Of a stretch of DNA of 64,000 nucleotides, positions 60,086-64,000 are shown piece by piece. Each line of letters opens with the position of its first letter. Within the stretch, counting starts at the first letter, position 1. Where the stretch lies: contig JAIUJO010000070.1 in NCBI GenBank assembly GCA_023846275.1, positions 756,501-820,500 of the forward strand, written 5' to 3'. Origin of the DNA: Vanilla planifolia (lineage: Eukaryota; Streptophyta; Magnoliopsida; Asparagales; Orchidaceae). The translations under genes were made by a program, and so were the position numbers. The notes below the pieces were generated by a model. It was given only the letters and a program-made list of their open reading frames with translations. It had not been told where the DNA came from and did not search any database.

Positions 60086-60860
60086 AGCTAAATCCATCAA
60101 CACTAAAGTCTTGAAAGATAGTTAAGTGGTCATCAAACTAAACACAATGAAGTGACTACAATTTTCATATTATAGCACAAACACAAGTGTCTTCTTTTAG
60201 ATGTGTACTTTTAAAAGGTTGGGAATGTTGCTATATTTTAGTTCTTAAAAATAAAATTAAGGAATATGATTTTGAATGGAAAATTTCTTGAAATGATTTT
60301 AGAGTTCAATTTGAGGATTATAAATAAGTTTCTACAATTCCTAGGGCAATTACATAGATATTGTATTTAGTTGACTTCCAATTCTTCTCAACGCTCTAAT
60401 AATGATTCCATTGAACATAGTCCCAATGGTTGCTATATGGCACAAAGTACATGGACTCTTTTTGCCAAAACATTAAAAAATACACTATAGATGAAAAAAA
60501 CTAACAACACCCTCATATAATAATGCCAGTAAGATTTTAGATGTTTGGTAAATTGTTAGGATCTAAATCATATGATTATTAATATGTGGAAAAATTTTGG
60601 AAGACAGGAAGTCAAAGAGTGTGTGAAGAAATTATTAATTAAAGGCAACCATTATAAACAATATCATTTGCCAATACTATAACATTTTTAGAGGTTTCCA
60701 TGTAATGTAATAGTTGGTATGAGAATAGAAGTTTGTGTTGAAGGGGTTGACTCCCACTTTTAAAAAAAAATTAGATATACAAACAAATTTATTTGAGTCC
60801 TTGACTTACTAAGATAGTGAATTAAATTATATATAAGTGCTATAAAAATAATATTGTAAT

Positions 60861-60955
60861 GCAAGTGGTATAATTAGAGATCATGATGGCAATGCAATTC
60901 AACTCCTCACTCTTTCTTTTGGTTATTGTTCAGCTATAGATGTCTTCTTGATAAA
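60861..60955 (+). pseudogene. LINE C-terminal RNase H (RVT_3-like) remnant
   Basis: ASGIIRDHDGNAIQLLTLSF then GYCSAIDVFLI matches the plant LINE RNase H pattern AGGVIRDHxGNxIxAxSxxLGxCSxxxAELxAL. The catalytic glutamate of AEL is not preserved (IDVFLI). It lies about 0.8 kb after the RT block, the expected place. Confidence 0.75.
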
Positions 60956-60960
60956 GAATG

Positions 60961-62055
60961 AAAAATTTTAAAAAAGGAGCAATAGTAAAACATATGCTAT
61001 GGCTAAGATTAGGAATGATTATATTATATTAATTAATATGATCCAAGGAAAAAAAAATTATATTGGAATATTTTTATTTTTTAGAGTAATAAAAGGTTAT
61101 CATTACATCACTGTTTATGAAGTGTAGAAAGGCAAACATTGCTAATAACAGGTACCCAAACCCTTAGTAACACAACTAAGAAAATGAAGAAAGATTGGAC
61201 TACAAGTGATCATCGTATCCCATCTCAATTCATTGCTTTTACAAAAAAGGAGAAGGCTCTGTTACCTTATTTTCAATAGTCAGTCATGGTTAAGAATCTC
61301 ATCATACAATTGGTTTATACAAATGATGTTTAAATTCAATGATAAAAATGGTCTCACTTTAATGTACAATATGAGTTCTATAATAGTACAAAATGTCATT
61401 TCAATTCTTGGTAGCCCAAACTAAATCATTTACTAGTTTAAATTTTTAAGTTAAAATGAATGTCTTTTCATGATAGGGGCATCCTTGATATTATTGACAA
61501 AGTCATCATTTCAGACCTTGATAGACTCCCATTGACATCACATGAGTCAGAGCTAACACAATTTTTATTTTATTAGATCATATTGGGATTCTTAGCTCTG
61601 CTCCATACTTTTTAGTCCCTGTACTAATCTTTGATTTCTCGAGAATGTACCTTCTTCTTTTGTTTCAAATTGTTATCAATAAGATGTTCATCTAGTCATG
61701 CACTCGAGCATAAATGATTATAATTTCTCTCTCATATGACTTGTAACTTGTACAACAAATTTTTGTTCCTTAATGTTGTTATATAAGGTGGTATTATTAC
61801 TAGCATCAAATAAATTAGTCTAAATGTGTCATAGGAATGCATGATTACTTCATTATGTTTGCATAAGTTTTAGTACATCAAACTAGTTTGATTATACACT
61901 TGCCATGGAGAAATAGATTGCAGATAAGTATAATAGAAGCTAAACATGTATTCGATTAAGATATTCCAAGGCAAAGATTAGAGTTTATGCATCATGTAAA
62001 TGCAGAATGGATCACATGCCCTTGTGTTGACTTGTAGTTACTAAAGTTCTTAATA
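60961..62055. other. Unassigned DNA between the LINE and purine block 2
   Basis: The plus-strand frame 61,206-61,424 has no recognisable family. Nothing else seen. Confidence 0.45.
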
Positions 62056-62059
62056 ATAA

Positions 62060-63915
62060 TATATATTTATTAAGAAAATAAAGGAAAAGAAAGGGATGAT
62101 GAGATATAAGAGAGAGGAAGAGGGAGTAAAAATAGAGAAGATAGACTAAGAGCTAAAGAGATATGGAATAGATAGTGAGAGAGGTAAAGAGATAATGATA
62201 TACAGTAAAATAGATTGAATGGAGATATAGGGAAAAGATAGAAGGATGGAGGTGGACAAAGAGTATATGAAATTGAGATAAAAGAAATGGAGAGATAAAG
62301 ATTAGTTGACAGAGAGAGAATGATTAAAAGGGAAAGGATAATTAAAGATAGATAAAGTATGCATGGGAAGAAAATGTAGGGTGACATAAGGAGTAAAGTG
62401 AGAGAGGGGAGAAAGAAAGAGCATGTGAGGACAAATTGAACAAGAACTAAGAAGAGATAACGGGAGAGATTGTGAGATAGTGAGGGAAATAAAATAACGT
62501 AAAGAGTGAGAAAGAAAGGGAGGCAAGTGAAAGAATGCTATAGGGAACATAGGAGAATGAGGGATGTGAGGAGAGGATGGGTGAGAAAGTAGAGAGAGAA
62601 GGTGCTTAAGATAAGATATAAAGGAAGAGAGAAGAAAAGCATAAACAACTAAAAGAAAGTGTAAGAGATGTCAAAGAATGTTGTAAAGCAAAGACAAAGC
62701 TAGAAAGAAAAAAGAGATAAATCTAATAAGCAATATGAATAAATAATAGAAACGAGACAAAAAAGAAATGGTGGTGTAGAAGAAAGAGACTAACTGAATT
62801 AGAGGAAGCTTGAGTGGAAAGAGAAAGATGGTGGTGTAGAAGAAAGAGACAAAGTGAATTTGATGAAGCTTGAGAGGAAATAGAAAGAAATTTAAGTCTC
62901 ATAGATAGAAAGCAAGAGATTAGTAATGGATGATATATAGATGGTAAGACAAATGATAGAGAGATAAAACACTACAAAGACTAATAGAGATAAACACAAA
63001 AAGGGAATGAAATATACAAAGAGATATAGGGATTGGGAAACATAATTAGTGGTAGAGAGATATATTAGATTGATGGAGATAAAAAAATGGGATAAAATGA
63101 ATAAAATGGAAAGCTTATGGAAAAATGAAAAAGCGGTTAATAATATAGAGACTAAGGAGGAAAATAAGAGAAAAAGAAAGAGCATGTGATGAAAAGTGAA
63201 GAGAAGATTGGAAGGGAGACAAAGAGAGGCATAAAATAGTAAGGCAATTTTTTTGAAATAGAAAGAGTAAAAGAGATATGGACAGAGAAAGTGAGATGGA
63301 TAGAAAGGTAGAGAGCTGGAGAGAAAGAGAGATACTTATAGAATGAATGTAAGGAGATATTGAGACATGAACAAAGGAAGACAAGAAAGGGAGCACAAAC
63401 AAACAAATAAGAGGGAATAAAATAAAAATAAAAGAAAGAGATATAACAAAATGGACAATAAAATGATGATTGAGTGATATACAAGATAACTAGATAAGAG
63501 TGTAAAGAAAGGTAGATTGAAGTAGATAAAAGAATAAGAATAAAAAGTACTTATAGCAAAGAGAGTGTGATAGAGCAGAAAGGGATAGTGAGAAAAAATC
63601 AAACTTGATCTATAAGTTAGAGATAGTGTGAACGAGAGGGTGCATAGAGGATGGTTGAGAGATATAGAAAGTGATAAAGAGCATACATAATAAAAGGAAG
63701 TAAAGAAGAGAGAGTTGGGATAAATTGAAATAGTGATAAAGAAGTGAAAGAGAGAGAAACAAGAATGTATTATGAGAGTAGTTAGAGAAAGATATAGAGA
63801 CAATGATAGATTATGTGATAGAGAGAAATAGATATAGTTTGGGAGAATAACATAGAGAAAGAGTAAGAGAGATATAATGTACATATAAATTGGAACATAT
63901 ATAGAGAGAATATAA
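62060..63915 (+). repeat. Purine-biased (A/G) low-complexity block 2
   Basis: About 1.85 kb of plus-strand A/G-dominated sequence built of GAGA, AAGAGAGA, GATAGA and similar. The plus strand has many stops. The minus strand therefore shows long S/L/Y/F-rich open frames (the largest 63,336-63,935, 199 codons) that are compositional artefacts. It resembles block 1 at 55-56.6 kb in composition; whether they share an ancestor was not established. Confidence 0.75.
62761..62880 (+). repeat. 60-bp tandem duplication inside purine block 2
   Basis: 62,761-62,820 and 62,821-62,880 are alike at 51 of 60 positions by hand count, including an identical 20-bp core GTGGTGTAGAAGAAAGAGAC at 62,771 and 62,831. 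It shows that the block has grown at least partly by local duplication. Confidence 0.85.
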
Positions 63916-64000
63916 AAATTAACTTTTTGTTTCAAATTGTCTCTATGACTGCATGCACTTATCTAGTCTAATGTAAGAGAATTCAATAATATTGCCCTAC

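Larger units (their letters stand above)
59275..60960 (+). mobile_element. 3' part of an L1-type LINE (plus strand), dead
   Basis: Domains in order on the plus strand: a weak RT palm segment near 59,310-59,360 (FMRCLMTSSNYHV); the RT C-terminal block at 59,807-59,972; then a stretch where the zinc-finger should be; and an RNase H at 60,861-60,953. No upstream endonuclease or ORF1 is seen, as expected for a 5'-truncated insertion, though the AT-rich mosaic upstream could also hide it. No poly(A) tail or target duplication was recognised. Confidence 0.78.

Noticed and set aside
62070-62387. 105-codon minus-strand hydrophobic frame
   Set aside because: Same compositional effect in the same purine block; no conserved motif.
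63336-63935. 199-codon minus-strand open frame, rich in S, L, Y, F with apparent membrane segments
   Set aside because: It lies on the pyrimidine strand of a purine-biased block, where stop codons are rare and codons for S, L and F dominate. The frame follows from composition, and similar frames overlap it in other phases.
61658-63940. 16-bp direct repeat TTTTGTTTCAAATTGT at 61,658 and 63,925 flanking purine block 2
   Set aside because: One 16-bp match is close to chance expectation in 64 kb of AT-biased sequence, it is not placed at the block edge on the left, and too long for a target duplication.
1-64000. CRISPR arrays, prokaryotic operons, riboswitches, tRNA or rRNA genes
   Set aside because: No regularly spaced identical repeats with unique spacers, no dense coding, no tRNA or rRNA signature seen. 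The window is plainly plant nuclear repeat DNA.

Overview
This window looks like nuclear DNA from a flowering plant: an AT-rich (roughly 30% GC by eye), CpG-poor, repeat-dominated intergenic stretch. I find no intact protein-coding gene and no recognisable host gene, tRNA, rRNA or prokaryotic feature. The open frames present are short (under 110 codons apart from one low-complexity frame). They are fragments of dead retrotransposons, shadows on the opposite strand of such fragments, or low-complexity frames. The plant assignment rests on the element types: Ty1/copia elements with initiator-Met tRNA primer sites, a Ty3/gypsy integrase, a 3-kb gypsy-type LTR with TGTTATACCC...GGGTGTAACA ends, and plant L1-type LINEs with a zinc-knuckle ORF1 and a C-terminal RNase H. 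The species cannot be told from this sequence.

Layout. 1-8.6 kb: unassigned decayed DNA with one LTR copy (1.2-1.96 kb) and a weak copia RNase H remnant (6.4-6.65 kb). 8.6-12.2 kb: an almost full-length but dead L1-type LINE on the minus strand, showing ORF1, endonuclease and reverse transcriptase. 12.93-15.92 kb: a 2,991-bp gypsy-type solo LTR flanked by a perfect 5-bp target duplication (ATTTT). It has a TATA box, tandem repeats and much higher CpG content than its surroundings. 20.3-21.0 kb: the C-terminus of a second minus-strand LINE. 23.56-24.4 kb: a probable minus-strand copia primer site and LTR. 27.1-29.4 kb: a minus-strand copia with an internal deletion. 32.40-32.68 kb: a 41-bp minisatellite. 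34.4-35.45 kb: another minus-strand copia. 38.78-44.10 kb: the best-preserved copia, with both LTRs (about 82% identical over a hand-aligned 100 bp), PBS, gag, protease, integrase, truncated RT/RNase H and PPT. 44.57-46.7 kb: another plus-strand copia. 49.2-53.7 kb: LTR-like promoters, then a plus-strand gypsy integrase. 54.2-59.2 kb: an AT-rich and purine-rich mosaic. 59.3-61.0 kb: a plus-strand LINE C-terminus. 62.06-63.92 kb: a strongly purine-biased block with a 60-bp duplication.

The parts do not work together as a system. The window reads as an old retrotransposon graveyard, with frequent stops, frameshifts and internal deletions, and with Cys-to-Tyr changes typical of cytosine deamination. 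The solo LTR is the youngest-looking piece. The items most worth a second look are the repeat architecture of the solo LTR, the 41-bp minisatellite and the long strand-asymmetric purine blocks. I found no convincing undescribed biological system.
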